In this document: positions 1 through 9,306 of the stretch, piece by piece
Numbering within the stretch: position 1 is the first letter of the stretch
Layout of the letters: every line of letters starts with the position of its first letter
NCBI GenBank assembly: GCA_018971775.1
Contig: JAGXAB010000035.1
Coordinates: 1-57,898 of the forward strand
Source: Cyanobacteria bacterium REEB67
GTDB taxonomy: Bacteria > Cyanobacteriota > Vampirovibrionia > Obscuribacterales > Obscuribacteraceae
Direction: 5' to 3'
Length of the DNA: 57,898 nt
Notes under the pieces: model-generated
The model's input: the letters and a program-made list of their open reading frames with translations, nothing else
What the model was told of the DNA's origin: nothing
The model's database searches: none
Program-made: the position numbers and the translations under genes

Positions 1-2
1 CC

Positions 3-1250
3 GACCGCGAAGATGAATTTATCAAGGAAAAGTTCACCACCCACCAGCGGCTCACAGGCAACATCGCCGGAGCCGAAGCACTGCGTCAACAGGCGGAAGA
101 ACTCTCATCGGCACTCAATTTGCACGCCGTACAGTATTGCAAAAATCTAGCTGAGCTCAATCCACAGATGCATCTTGTCGTCAGCGATCCGACCCGTATC
201 CAGGAGCCGGTCAACTGGTTAGCCAAGCAAAACGAACGCAAAGCAGGCGACTTACCGACTTATTTTTACCGTTGGAAAGTGACCGGCGGTACACATATAT
301 TGTCTGTACGCGCCTCTCGTGGTCGCATCGAATTTTTTCTCGTGCCCAATAAAGAAGTACCTCATATCACGATGAGCGAATTCGGCTCAAGGTTCAAGGG
401 CAGCTTCAGCCTCACCTCGACTGAAAATGGTTATACCTGGAAACAAAATAAAGAGCGCCTGTCAGCCGACGAAGCTCTCCATTTCGTCGAACAATTTTTG
501 GATCAGCTCAGCCAGGAGAAAACCAGGGCGCGTGAGCCAAACCTTCCCGCACCCTTGCTCGCCACGATCGAACAGCAATTGCAACTTGAAAAAAACAATC
601 TGCTTTTCAAATTACTCAATCAGCAAGAGGAGATGAAGAATCAGCTCGCCCGCGACTTGCACGACAGTGTTATCGCCGATTTGATGATGCTCAAACGTTA
701 TCTCTCCGGTGATAAAAAGATCTCAGTCGATGAGACGATCGAAATCATCGACGAAGTCGTCTTGCACCTGCGCGACATTGTCAACGAGTACTCCCCGAGA
801 CAGCTACAAGAATGGGGGCTGAAAGTCGGTATCGAAGATTTGTTGGACCGCATGAGCAGGCGCACCGGCATCGAATGCAATTTCGACTTTCAAGGAGAAT
901 TGCCTAAACTGCCCGACCTGGTCAGCTTGCACATTTTCAGGGTCGTGCAAGAAGCGCTAAACAACACCGAAAAACACTCGGGCGCTTCGGTCGTCACCGT
1001 TTCGATCAAAGCCTCCACCGCCGGTATCACGACTTTTAGAGTCAACGACAATGGCAGCGGCTTCGATGCCTCAGTGCTCCAGACCGAAGGCGACGGCTCT
1101 CACAGTTTCGGTCTTGAGGGCATGCGCGAGCGCTGCGAACTGATCCAGTGCTTTTATCCATGCAAAATCAATTTGCAGTCTTCACCCGACGCCGGCACGA
1201 CCGTGACGCTGACAATTTCGATGTACGAACCGGAGAACCACGGCGGCTGA
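3..1250 (+). CDS. Sensor histidine kinase, NarL/DegS type (5' end outside window)
   Basis: The reading frame is open from the first bases of the window, so the start lies upstream. The TTG at 120 is probably internal. The C-terminal part is a HisKA_3 plus HATPase_c module. The phospho-accepting His sits in RDLHDSV (codon at 660-662), the N box is EALNNTEKHSGA, and the G boxes are VNDNGSGFD and FGLEGMRER. The preceding ~170 residues are not recognised, and a coiled-coil-like stretch rich in Gln and Glu leads into the His box. By family, the kinase autophosphorylates and passes phosphate to a LuxR-type response regulator, which is not seen here. The N-terminal sensor or any fused domain cannot be judged. 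Confidence 0.85.
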   Translation, partial: DREDEFIKEKFTTHQRLTGNIAGAEALRQQAEELSSALNLHAVQYCKNLAELNPQMHLVVSDPTRIQEPVNWLAKQNERKAGDLPTYFYRWKVTGGTHILSVRASRGRIEFFLVPNKEVPHITMSEFGSRFKGSFSLTSTENGYTWKQNKERLSADEALHFVEQFLDQLSQEKTRAREPNLPAPLLATIEQQLQLEKNNLLFKLLNQQEEMKNQLARDLHDSVIADLMMLKRYLSGDKKISVDETIEIIDEVVLHLRDIVNEYSPRQLQEWGLKVGIEDLLDRMSRRTGIECNFDFQGELPKLPDLVSLHIFRVVQEALNNTEKHSGASVVTVSIKASTAGITTFRVNDNGSGFDASVLQTEGDGSHSFGLEGMRERCELIQCFYPCKINLQSSPDAGTTVTLTISMYEPENHGG

Positions 1251-1274
1251 TAAGCGCCTGTAAGTGCTTACTAC

Positions 1275-1308
<34 letters not shown>

Positions 1309-1327
1309 GCCAGGAGAGAAAAAAACA

Positions 1328-2419
1328 TTGCCAGAATATGCAAAAAACCGTTCATTACTGAAGGTCTTTTCACGCTCCAAAATGATGATCTGGGCCCTGG
1401 CAATCGCCGCTAACATCACAGCACAAGCAGTTTTTGCCGACACCTATGAGTCGACCGCCGGTCAGACTCGCAGTAGCGGATCGACGACCACATCGACCAG
1501 TCTGACTACAAGCATCCCTCTCGCCAACGGACAGGCGAACGCTTACGATCCAGCCGCCCTACAGACTTACTACAAAACGATGTGGACGCAAATCAGCAAA
1601 AACTGGTGGGTACCGGAAGAACTTTTCTTCAAGCAAGTAAAAGTCAAAATGGTGATCGAAAAAGATGGCAAATTATCTTCGGCGACACTGGCTGCAACTT
1701 CGGGGGATAACCGCGCCGACACGCTGGCGCTTATTGCCATCAAACGGGCGGCGCCCTTCCCGCCTCTGCCCGACGGCCTGCCGACACCATTTCAGACAAT
1801 CTATACGATTGGCTTCGCCTCAAATAAAGACCGCGACTTTGTCATGTTTAACGGCGCTCGCTATGGCAAAGGCGAAGCCTACACCCTTGCTACAGGTACA
1901 AAGGTCGGTCATTCCGACCGGCAGCTGAGCGAGCTCGACAAGCAATTTCATATCAAAAAAGAAGCAGCTCTGACAAAGATGAATAAGCTCTACGACGCCA
2001 TTGCCGCAGAGAAAGAAAATACCAACAAAAAAGCGAAACTTTTGACCGATTATGCCGATTGCCTGATCACCATCCAGGAGCAGGGAGAAGGACGCGACAA
2101 ACTCAGCGAAGCCCTCGTCATACTCGACAAGAATCAAGCGGATGAAGCGACACTCTATCCATGCCTGTCAAAATTGGCTCAGCTCGATTACAGCCTCGGT
2201 GATTTGAAAACAGCAGAGCCGCTCTTTATCCGGGCGATCGCCATCAAAGAAAAAGAGACAGCTATCGCTGCAACAGGAGCCACGGCTGCGACTGCAGCCG
2301 CCGCAAGCAATGGCGTGCCGCTCAAGAGCCTGCTGGAGACCTACGCCAAGCTGCTCTACAAACAAAATAGAGCAACCGAAGCCGATGAGATCTACAAAAA
2401 AATCAAAACATTGCCGTAG
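1328..2419 (+). CDS. Secreted protein with TonB_C-like domain and TPR region
   Basis: The TTG start at 1328 is chosen because AGGAGA lies 10 nt upstream and a signal peptide follows (KMMIWALAIAANITAQAVFA). The frame is open further upstream, but that part overlaps the kinase gene and translates the microsatellite. The mature protein (363 aa precursor) has a Ser/Thr-rich stretch, then a TonB C-terminal-like domain at about residues 85-165 (WWVPEELFFKQVKVKMVIEK ... AAPFPPLP). A helical TPR-like part ends the protein (ADCLITIQEQGEGRDKLSEA; DLKTAEPLFIRAIAIKEKE). It has no TonB-type membrane anchor with a proline-rich periplasmic arm and no ExbB/ExbD neighbours, so energy transduction is doubtful. 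A similar architecture occurs at 45432-47087. Confidence 0.8.
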   Translation: MPEYAKNRSLLKVFSRSKMMIWALAIAANITAQAVFADTYESTAGQTRSSGSTTTSTSLTTSIPLANGQANAYDPAALQTYYKTMWTQISKNWWVPEELFFKQVKVKMVIEKDGKLSSATLAATSGDNRADTLALIAIKRAAPFPPLPDGLPTPFQTIYTIGFASNKDRDFVMFNGARYGKGEAYTLATGTKVGHSDRQLSELDKQFHIKKEAALTKMNKLYDAIAAEKENTNKKAKLLTDYADCLITIQEQGEGRDKLSEALVILDKNQADEATLYPCLSKLAQLDYSLGDLKTAEPLFIRAIAIKEKETAIAATGATAATAAAASNGVPLKSLLETYAKLLYKQNRATEADEIYKKIKTLP

Positions 2420-2488
2420 ATAGCATCGTTTTTCCTGAAAATGCTGACCGGAAGCCGCAGCACAGAGACTGTCAATATTAGAGTCAGG

Positions 2489-2620
2489 TCAGCTTTCGCT
2501 GGTGTTCAGATAACGAGCAAAGACTGGCTGACTGATTCGATAGCTCTCTCTGAGCGCCTTAATTTCCTTCGGTCCAAATTGCTCAACTTCCGACAGGCAG
2601 GTTTCATCGAAGTGACGCAT
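2489..2620 (-). pseudogene. Remnant of XRE/HigA-type antitoxin gene
   Basis: From ATG 2620 the frame encodes 43 residues ending in FGPKEIKALRESYRISQ, PVFARYLNTSES and a stop. This matches the first helices of the HTH in HigA-like antitoxins (family pattern KALRxxLxxSQxVFAxxLNVSxSTVxxWE). The stop falls exactly where the recognition helix should continue, and no continuation (STVQxWE) was found downstream in the other frames. No toxin gene precedes it. The product would be a truncated HTH, so a decayed gene is the simplest reading. The frame extends upstream to 2674 without clear support. Confidence 0.5.
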
Positions 2621-2753
2621 CGTTTCTTTCTTACGGTTGCTCACAGGGGAGGCGCTTAGCACCACCCAAGGCAAAGCACTTGCCGTGGCGTTAGACTATG
2701 TTTAATAAGGATACTGCAGGCGCGCGTGAGCCAAATCAACAGCACTCGTACGC

Positions 2754-3486
2754 GTGGCAATGAGGTCAAACTTGGCAGACGAAAAAAGACTGGTCAAAGA
2801 CAATGTCCCCGGCGATTTTTTCGTCGACACGACCTGCATCAACTGCGATACATGCAGGCAGCTTGCACCCTCTGTTTTCAGGCACCAGGGAGATTTCTCC
2901 TGCGTTCAGAAGCAGCCCCAAAGCAGCACCGAGGTAGTGGAAGCGATGCATGCTCTTCTGAGCTGTCCGACCGGCTCGATCGGTAACCGCGCCAGAGTCA
3001 AACCCGATGTTCTCTCTGATTTTCCCCTGCCCCTGACTGAAAACGTCTATTACAGCGGCTTTAATTCAGCGGCCACTTACGGCGGCAACAGCTCTTTTAT
3101 TACGCACAAAGATGGCAACTGGCTTGTCGATTCGCCCAAATTTGTCAGTCCCCTGGTCAAACGTCTTGAGGCTATGGGCGGTATAAAATGCATTTTCCTA
3201 ACGCACCGTGACGATGTCGCCGACGCGGCAAAATATGCCGGGCACTTTGGCGCCAAACGGATCATTCACAGGCTGGAGCTTGCCGCCCAACCAGAGGCCG
3301 AAATAATCATCGATGAAAGCGACGCTATTGATTTTCAAGCAGACTTCAAAATCATCGTCACGCCCGGACACACCCGGGGACTGGCTGCTGGCCGGCCACG
3401 GCGACCGCGTCCATCTGCCGGCGGCCGAGATGCAAAGCAAATTGCGACAGCTGGTCGAAGCCTCCCGAACGATCCCTAAACGCTGA
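2754..3486 (+). pseudogene. Ferredoxin-metallo-beta-lactamase fusion with internal deletion and frameshift
   Basis: The start is GTG 2754 or ATG 2760. The N-terminal 4Fe-4S-like segment (TTCINCDTCRQLAPSVF ... LLSCPTGSIG) is followed by an MBL-fold domain (NSSFITHKDGNWLVDSPKF; FLTHRDDVADAAKYAGHFGA; IIVTPGHTRG). After PGHTRG the frame turns into a non-homologous Arg/Pro-rich tail ending at 3479. In the next frame, bases 3380-3486 encode DWLLAGHGDRVHLPAAEMQS and a stop, which is the expected C-terminus of this family. The roughly 60-80 residues that should lie between (containing the GDH metal-ligand motif) are missing. The gene is therefore most likely inactive, unless the assembly is wrong. 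Its 3' end overlaps the nitroreductase tail to tail. Confidence 0.75.
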
Positions 3487-4132
3487 TTACAACTTCAGAG
3501 ACGGGGAAGCGTACTTTGGCCAGATCGGCATAGTGATCGTCAGCACTGCGATAACCAAGCGGGCAGAGCACCACACTGTGGCAAGCTTTAGCCGGTAGAT
3601 CGAGAATACGGTCGAAAGCAGCTTTATCAAAGCCTTCCATTGGGCAGGCATCGACACCTAAAGCGGCGGCGGCGCTGAGCAGGAAGCCGAGGGCGATGTA
3701 GCACTGATTGGCGGCCCAGACATCCCTGGCGGCGTCGGGCGTGTTTTTGACAAAGTTAGTGAGCATGCCGCCGTAAGCAGCTTTTTTCTCGCTGTCCAGA
3801 TTTCTCACCTGGCCGACAAAGTCTACATAGTGATCGACATGAGCCTGATCCACTCTGGCGATACGAGCCAGAACGATGAGGTGCGAGCAATCACCCGGCT
3901 GCGACTGATTATAGGCCGCAGCACTCAGTTGCTTTTTAATTTCCGGATCGGTGACCACGATAAATTTCCAGGGTTGCAGGCCATAGCTGGAAGCGGAAAG
4001 ACGCAGCGCCTCTTCGATAGCTGCGAAGGTTTCGGCGTCGATTTTTCTTGTGGCGTCAAACTTCTTGGTGGCATAGCGCCAGTTGAGATCTTTGATCAGC
4101 TCCTCGGCCTTGGTGCTTTCCGCTGGTGTCAT
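3476..4132 (-). CDS. NAD(P)H-dependent nitroreductase family protein (NfsB-like)
   Basis: A 218-residue FMN-dependent nitroreductase with the hallmark N-terminus NWRYATKKFDATRKI, the flavin-binding SASSYGLQPWKFIVVTD and the C-terminal VVLCPLGYRSADD. Length agrees with E. coli NfsB (217 aa). I chose the ATG at 4132 because AGGTGA lies 5 nt upstream. An ATG seven codons earlier (4153) has only a weak site. By family it reduces nitroaromatics or quinones with two-electron transfer in the cytoplasm. The physiological substrate is unknown. It stands alone, convergent with the damaged ferredoxin/MBL gene. Confidence 0.9.
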   Translation of the reverse strand: MTPAESTKAEELIKDLNWRYATKKFDATRKIDAETFAAIEEALRLSASSYGLQPWKFIVVTDPEIKKQLSAAAYNQSQPGDCSHLIVLARIARVDQAHVDHYVDFVGQVRNLDSEKKAAYGGMLTNFVKNTPDAARDVWAANQCYIALGFLLSAAAALGVDACPMEGFDKAAFDRILDLPAKACHSVVLCPLGYRSADDHYADLAKVRFPVSEVVISV

Positions 4133-4182
4133 CGTGGTCACCTGTGATTCCATTTTCGATCTTGTCTTACCGAGAGAGCAGA

Positions 4183-4524
4183 CTAGGCGCCTACTTCTAC
4201 AACCGTAATATCTTGCTGTACGAGCGTTTCCTTCAGTTCGGCAGTTTCACCGAGCAAGGCGGAAAGAGAGTCGCAGGCCTTGTCGAAAGGCTTGAAACCT
4301 TTGCGCAAGGCGGCGACATTTTCTTTGAAATTATTTTCTAATTTGCTCAGAACAACCTGACCATTCAGTCTGTCCGACTTCAATTCTTCAACTTTATGCT
4401 GCAGATTTTCCTGAAGATGTTCGCCTTTTTCGCGGACGGTCACAGTCTGCTTCTTAACGGCTTCCGCAGCCTGCTCGAGAGCAACCTGACCGATAAAAAA
4501 TGTCTTTACTAAAGCTAGCCACAT
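4183..4524 (-). CDS. Small helical protein, possibly phasin-like
   Basis: 113 residues, ATG 4524, preceded by AAGAGG 7 nt upstream. The N-terminus is hydrophobic (MWLALVKTFFIGQVALEQAA). The rest is almost entirely amphipathic helix rich in Lys, Glu, Val and Leu (REKGEHLQENLQHKVEELKS; LENNFKENVAALRKGF), suggesting a coiled coil. Composition resembles phasins or other surface-coating helical proteins, but no family can be named with certainty. No polyhydroxyalkanoate genes are nearby. Confidence 0.6.
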   Translation of the reverse strand: MWLALVKTFFIGQVALEQAAEAVKKQTVTVREKGEHLQENLQHKVEELKSDRLNGQVVLSKLENNFKENVAALRKGFKPFDKACDSLSALLGETAELKETLVQQDITVVEVGA

Positions 4525-4684
4525 AACAAAACCTCTTGAAAAGAACTCTACCAGTATTAAGTTCCCTGCCGCTTTGCAGCGGCTTGTTCAGCGTCGGTTA
4601 TAGATTAGACGCTTACAGTTACCAGAAGGTTTATGTTGTTAAAGATGACTAACATCTCTTAATTAAGCGCTCTGGGTCCGCTTT

Positions 4685-5950
4685 CTACGCTTCCGGGCCG
4701 GCTACCGCGGCCTCAGTCAGGGCGGCCTTATGCGGGAATATGTAGGCATAAAATCCATCCAGCCAGCCGCGCTCGATTAAAAATGTCATCGTGGCAACCG
4801 CGCAGATGCTAAAAAGAATGACGCCGAAGGCTACTTCTCGGATGATCGGAGCAGCGGCGATACCGGCCTGACTGACCAGGGAAGCGAGGACGGCTGCCGC
4901 CAACCCTTTGGGCACCATGACCGAAGTTATCGCCAGGTCGTAAGTGGCCGTAGTGAGAGGCATGACCATTCTTGTCACGATCAAGCGCATCAGCATCGAC
5001 CAGGCGGTCAGGACAAGCGCCGAGACGACTAGGTAAGCACTGTCGAATTGCATTGAAATGCCGACATAGACGAAGAATAGCGACTTAAGGAAGAAAACGA
5101 GAGCGGCAAAAAAGCTTTTTTCCTGGTGCGTAAGGGCGACGACTTCGTTTTGCAAAGAGGGGACTTTTTGCAGGATTTTGATTTCGCGCACATTACCGAG
5201 GACCAGGCCAAAAACGAGGGTGGCGACCGGTCCACTGTAACCGAGCAGTTCAGCGGCGGCATAGACCATACAGACAAAAGCGGGGGTGCAAAAAATACTG
5301 TTCTCGACGCGGCGGATGATCTTCAAAACACTCGACCAGACAAGAGCTGCGACCACGCCGAGTACAGCTGCCAGGACAAAAGAAGCTATGATATTGCCGA
5401 CCATCACAGTCGGCTGGATATTATCGGCCTTTTCAATTTGCACGCAGGCGAGGGTGGCGACGATGCCGAGCACTTCGCAAAGGGTACATTCGAGGATCAA
5501 AGTCGTGCGAGTGTAATCAGTGACACGCAACTTTGCCAGCATCGGTATCACCACTGGCGGTGACACGGCGGCGGCGATGCAGCCGAGGATACAGCCGTCC
5601 ACTATGCCCAGCTTCAAGACGTAGCTGCTGAGGAGCACAGTTGTCCCGACCGTAATGGCAAAAGTAATGAGCCCGAGGCGAATTGCCGGCATGACGGCCT
5701 TGCCCAGCATGGCGATGTCGAGATCGAGACCGCAATCGAAGAGGATGATGACGAGAGCGATGGCGGTGAAGACGGCGCCGACGTGGCCAAAGTCTTCCGG
5801 CGACACCAGATGAAAAACCGGACCGAGCAAAACACCAATCAGAACCAGGGGCAAGACATCGGGCACTCGCGTTTTTTCGAAGAGACCGCCGAACAAATGC
5901 GCCAGAAAGATAATGGCGCTCACCGAAATAATCGCTACTGCTGATTCCAT
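4685..5950 (-). CDS. Cation:proton antiporter (Na+/H+ exchanger domain)
   Basis: 421 residues with about 12 predicted membrane segments and a sodium/hydrogen exchanger domain over nearly the full length. Recognisable parts are the N-terminal half FLAHLFGGLFEKTRVPDVLP, the FDCGLDLD motif (about residue 91) and the unwound region AAAVSPPVVIPMLAKLR. It acts in the inner membrane, exchanging Na+ or K+ for H+. There is no C-terminal RCK/TrkA-N domain as in KefB/C. A ribosome binding site GGGTGA precedes ATG 5950. In the 160-nt gap downstream there is only a 6-bp hairpin at 4568-4583, without a T tract. Confidence 0.85.
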   Translation of the reverse strand: MESAVAIISVSAIIFLAHLFGGLFEKTRVPDVLPLVLIGVLLGPVFHLVSPEDFGHVGAVFTAIALVIILFDCGLDLDIAMLGKAVMPAIRLGLITFAITVGTTVLLSSYVLKLGIVDGCILGCIAAAVSPPVVIPMLAKLRVTDYTRTTLILECTLCEVLGIVATLACVQIEKADNIQPTVMVGNIIASFVLAAVLGVVAALVWSSVLKIIRRVENSIFCTPAFVCMVYAAAELLGYSGPVATLVFGLVLGNVREIKILQKVPSLQNEVVALTHQEKSFFAALVFFLKSLFFVYVGISMQFDSAYLVVSALVLTAWSMLMRLIVTRMVMPLTTATYDLAITSVMVPKGLAAAVLASLVSQAGIAAAPIIREVAFGVILFSICAVATMTFLIERGWLDGFYAYIFPHKAALTEAAVAGPEA

Positions 5951-5984
5951 TTAAGTTGGTTCACCCTAAACAGGACGGATTGCT

Positions 5985-6707
5985 CTAATTAGTCTTACCC
6001 GCTCCGGCCACTCCGGAAGCAGTCGCAGCGGCATCCGGCAGCTGGACATTACCGACGCAACTAGCGGTCTGGTTAAGGCGCAGCTGGGTGACGATTACGG
6101 CCGGATCATAGTCGTATTCGCGGGAGGTGCTGCGCATCATGCGGGCGAAACAGGTGAGGTGACTGGGAGTTTGAAAAACATGCAGATAATAAGGCGTTTC
6201 GCCATTTTTGGGGGCGATTTCAAAGCTCTTGATGGCGGTGATGCCGATAAAAGACGTATCGCTTAAACCAGCTTCCTTGCCGACTCTTTCATTAGTGAAA
6301 GTGACCTCGCGCACACGATTGGCGGCCATAAAATTTTTGTTGAAGCGCGATGTGCCGAAAGCCCCGATTTTGGAGACATCATAAGTTTCGATCGAGACGC
6401 GCTCCGGAGCCGCTTTCATCCCGGCCGAGCCATAGTCCTCGTAGATTTTAAAAGCCTTGAGCGGCTTTTCTTTGAGGAAAAAATCGGGAGCATCCATGGT
6501 CGAGACGACTTTGACGGGGACAAAGGTTTTGTTGTTGAAGCGCACGGCAACTTCGCAATCAGGCAAAACAATGACGTCGTGATCGCTATCGTAAGCAAAA
6601 CCAGGGTCGGCCAGGGCCGGTATCGCCAGCCATGGACTACAGACTACAGCGAGTGCGGCCGCGGTCAGGGTGCAAACCGAGGCTCGAACCGCTCTTAAAA
6701 TTGACAT
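5985..6707 (-). CDS. Secreted protein of unknown function
   Basis: The frame opens at ATG 6830, directly next to the mgtE stop (TAAATG). However, the signal peptide (MSILRAVRASVCTLTAAALA ... PALA) begins at ATG 6707, which has a G-rich stretch just upstream, so I chose 6707 (240 aa). The mature part is mixed alpha/beta without a recognised domain, with one Cys pair possible (Cys in VLPDCEV, SHLTCFARM and TASCVGNV). It follows mgtE and may be cotranscribed with the ser genes. Function unknown. Confidence 0.7.
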   Translation of the reverse strand: MSILRAVRASVCTLTAAALAVVCSPWLAIPALADPGFAYDSDHDVIVLPDCEVAVRFNNKTFVPVKVVSTMDAPDFFLKEKPLKAFKIYEDYGSAGMKAAPERVSIETYDVSKIGAFGTSRFNKNFMAANRVREVTFTNERVGKEAGLSDTSFIGITAIKSFEIAPKNGETPYYLHVFQTPSHLTCFARMMRSTSREYDYDPAVIVTQLRLNQTASCVGNVQLPDAAATASGVAGAGKTN

Positions 6708-6830
6708 GACATGCCCCCAGAATAGACCCCGAGCAAGTTTACACCAATATGTACCGGACTGCCCAGATCGGCCGGAGTCCGGCTCGTCGAAAGCCATACC
6801 CCTGAAGCCCCGATCGCGCCAAATCGGCAT

Positions 6831-8141
6831 TTAGAGCAAGGTCCCGCGCAGGATATTGGCCGCAATCGTGAAATAGATAATCAGACCGGTGACATCGACA
6901 AGGGTAGCGACGAAGGGCGCTGAGGCACTGGCCGGGTCGAAACCGACGCGTTTCAAGATAAAAGGTAGCATCGCCCCGGAGATGCTGCCCCAGGCGACGA
7001 TGCCGACCAGACTGAAGCCGACGGTCATGGCAATGAGCTGATAATGAGGGCCGTACGAGTGAAATAACATTTGCCAGCCGAGAATGCGACCGAGGCCGAT
7101 CACGCCGATGATGCTGCCAAGACACAAACCGGCGATCAGCTCCCGACGTAAAACGCGCCACCAGTCGCGCAGGCGGATCTGCCCGAGAGCCATGGCCCGG
7201 ATCACGAGGGTGGTAGCCTGCGAGCCGCTATTACCGCCGCTGCTGATAATCAGTGGCACGAAGACAGCGAGAATGACGGCCCGGGCAATTTCGTTTTCAA
7301 AATAACTCATGGCGTTGGCGGTAAGCATTTCCGATAGGAACAGCAAAACCAGCCAACCAGCACGCTTGCGAATCATATCGAGCAAGCCGATTTCCAAGTA
7401 GGGGGCATTGAAGGCTTCCGAGCCGCCCATCTTTTGAATGTCTTCGGTCACTTCTTCTTCGACGACGTCGACGATGTCATCAATGGTGACGATACCCTTC
7501 ATCCGGCCATCATGATCGACGATCGGCAGAGCAAGGAGATTGTGCTCGGCAAAAAGCAGACTGAGGTGCTCTTGATCCATGTCATCGCCGGCGGTGATGA
7601 AATCGGTGCTCATGATCTCGCGCACCGATTGCTCGGGGGAGGCGACAAATAATTCGCGCAGAGAGGTGACACCGGTCAATCTGCGATTGCCGTCCAAGAT
7701 GTAGACATAGTAGAGAGTCTCGACATGACCGACGGCCTGTCTGTGCAGATACGCCAGTGCTTCCGGCACCGACATGTCATCGCGCAACTGGACATAACGA
7801 GGACTCATCAAGCCTCCGGCGACGTCCTGCCGGTAGGCGAGAAGAGCGGAGACTTCGTGCCTGGTCGATTGATCCAGATGCTCGAGGAAGACGGTCTGCT
7901 CGACGGCGGCCAGTTGCTGCAAAACGTCGGCGGCATCGTCTGGAGCCAGAGCACGCAGCCAGAGCCAGCGGTCGTCGTCGGGCAGGGTGCTGAGCAAACG
8001 CGCCTGCTCGAAAGTAGAAAGCTCGACAAGAAACTTTTTCGCCTCGCCCACCGAGAGGTTTTTAAATTTTTCGACCTGCTCGGCAGGCGAAAGCTCGGTC
8101 CACAGATCGTGCAGAAGGCTGTGACTATACGGCGAAATCAA
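6831..8141 (-). CDS. mgtE: Magnesium transporter MgtE
   Basis: 436 residues with the full MgtE order. An N-terminal superhelical domain comes first (DLWTELSPAEQVEKFKNLSV ... LLAYRQDVAGGLMSPRYV), then two CBS domains (about 125-245, with LPIVDHDGRMKGIVTIDDIV). The five-helix pore domain follows (VFVPLIISSGGNSGSQATTL, SGAMLPFILKRVGFDPASAS, APFVATLVDVTGLIIYF). By family it forms a homodimeric Mg2+ channel gated by cytosolic Mg2+ binding to the N and CBS domains. Its start overlaps the serA stop by 4 nt (ATGA), so it is translationally coupled to serine biosynthesis genes. No Mg2+ riboswitch could be identified. Confidence 0.95.
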   Translation of the reverse strand: MISPYSHSLLHDLWTELSPAEQVEKFKNLSVGEAKKFLVELSTFEQARLLSTLPDDDRWLWLRALAPDDAADVLQQLAAVEQTVFLEHLDQSTRHEVSALLAYRQDVAGGLMSPRYVQLRDDMSVPEALAYLHRQAVGHVETLYYVYILDGNRRLTGVTSLRELFVASPEQSVREIMSTDFITAGDDMDQEHLSLLFAEHNLLALPIVDHDGRMKGIVTIDDIVDVVEEEVTEDIQKMGGSEAFNAPYLEIGLLDMIRKRAGWLVLLFLSEMLTANAMSYFENEIARAVILAVFVPLIISSGGNSGSQATTLVIRAMALGQIRLRDWWRVLRRELIAGLCLGSIIGVIGLGRILGWQMLFHSYGPHYQLIAMTVGFSLVGIVAWGSISGAMLPFILKRVGFDPASASAPFVATLVDVTGLIIYFTIAANILRGTLL

Positions 8142-9304
8142 CTGAGGACGCGCGCTCTGAGGACCCCTTCGATCTTGCTTATCTCATCGATGACGCTGCG
8201 CGGTACCGGTCTTTCGACATCGACCAGGGTACAGGCCACCTCGCCGCGGGAGCGGTTGAGCATGTCGACGATGTTTAGATCTTCCTTGGAAACGGCGGCG
8301 GAGATGCGCTCGATCATATGCGGAATGTTGCTGTTGGCCACCATCAAGCGATGGCCACCGTTGCGGGGCAGGGACATATCGGGGAAGTTGACGGTATTGC
8401 GGATGGTGCCCTGCTCGAGGAAATCCTTAATCTGGTCGACGACCATGACGGCACAGTTTTCCTCCGCTTCTTCGGTGGAGGCACCAAGGTGAGGCAGAGT
8501 AATGACGCGCTCGTGATTGGAGAGCAGATTACTGGGGAAATCGCAAACATAGGCGCGTACTTTACCGGACAAAATAGCGTCGGAAACGGCCTGTTCATCG
8601 ACTATAGCAGCACGGGAGAAATTGAGAATGGTGATGCCTGGACGACTCTTGCCCAGGCGGCGAGCGTCGAGCAGATGTTTCGTTTCGGTCGAGAGCGGTA
8701 CGTGAAAAGTGACGAAATCGCACTGGGCCAGCAGTTCACTGACGCTCGGCATGTTCTTCACCTCGGCCTGGAGGGCCCAGGCATTGGTGACGGTGATATG
8801 CGGATCGTGACCGATGACGCGCATGCCCATAGCAAGAGCGGCATTGGCTACACGCACGCCGATGGCGCCCAGTCCGACCACGCCGAGGGTGCGACCAGCC
8901 AATTCGATGCCGACAAAGCTCTTCTTCTGCGCTTCGACGATTTCGTTGATTTCGGCGTCAGTACCGGAGAGTTTGCGAGTAAATTCAAAAGCCGTACCGA
9001 GATTGCGAGCGGAGAGCAACATACCGGCCACAACGAGCTCTTTGACCGCATTGGCGTTAGCACCAGGCGTATTGAAAACGGGGATACCCATGGCACTGAG
9101 TTTGGCCACCGGAATATTGTTTACACCGGCACCGGCTCGACCGACTGCCTTTAAGCTGGTCGGAATTTCCATTTCGCTCATATTGAATGATCGAAGAAGA
9201 ATGGCATCCGGACTGGACATCTCCGAAGCAATTTCATATTTATCGCGCGGCAGTCGATCCAGTCCGCCGACGCGGATATTATTGAGAGTGAGTATTTTGA
9301 ACAT
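8138..9304 (-). CDS. serA: D-3-phosphoglycerate dehydrogenase
   Basis: 388 residues; catalyses NAD-dependent oxidation of 3-phosphoglycerate, the first step of serine synthesis. The substrate domain carries GRAGAGVNNIPV, the Rossmann motif is GVVGLGAIG (about 140-148), the catalytic His lies in LPHLGASTEEAEENCA, and a C-terminal ACT domain (HRLMVANSNIPHMIERISAA) ends the protein. The intervening ASB domain of longer SerA proteins is absent, so this is the short ACT-type form. It starts 2 nt after the serC stop; the site GGAT lies in the serC 3' end. The ACT domain suggests allosteric control by an amino acid, probably serine. Confidence 0.93.
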   Translation of the reverse strand: MFKILTLNNIRVGGLDRLPRDKYEIASEMSSPDAILLRSFNMSEMEIPTSLKAVGRAGAGVNNIPVAKLSAMGIPVFNTPGANANAVKELVVAGMLLSARNLGTAFEFTRKLSGTDAEINEIVEAQKKSFVGIELAGRTLGVVGLGAIGVRVANAALAMGMRVIGHDPHITVTNAWALQAEVKNMPSVSELLAQCDFVTFHVPLSTETKHLLDARRLGKSRPGITILNFSRAAIVDEQAVSDAILSGKVRAYVCDFPSNLLSNHERVITLPHLGASTEEAEENCAVMVVDQIKDFLEQGTIRNTVNFPDMSLPRNGGHRLMVANSNIPHMIERISAAVSKEDLNIVDMLNRSRGEVACTLVDVERPVPRSVIDEISKIEGVLRARVLS

Positions 9305-9306
9305 TG

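Noticed and set aside
4568..4583. Terminator after the antiporter gene
   Set aside because: GCCGCT-TTGC-AGCGGC is a stem of only 6 bp and lacks a T run on either strand.
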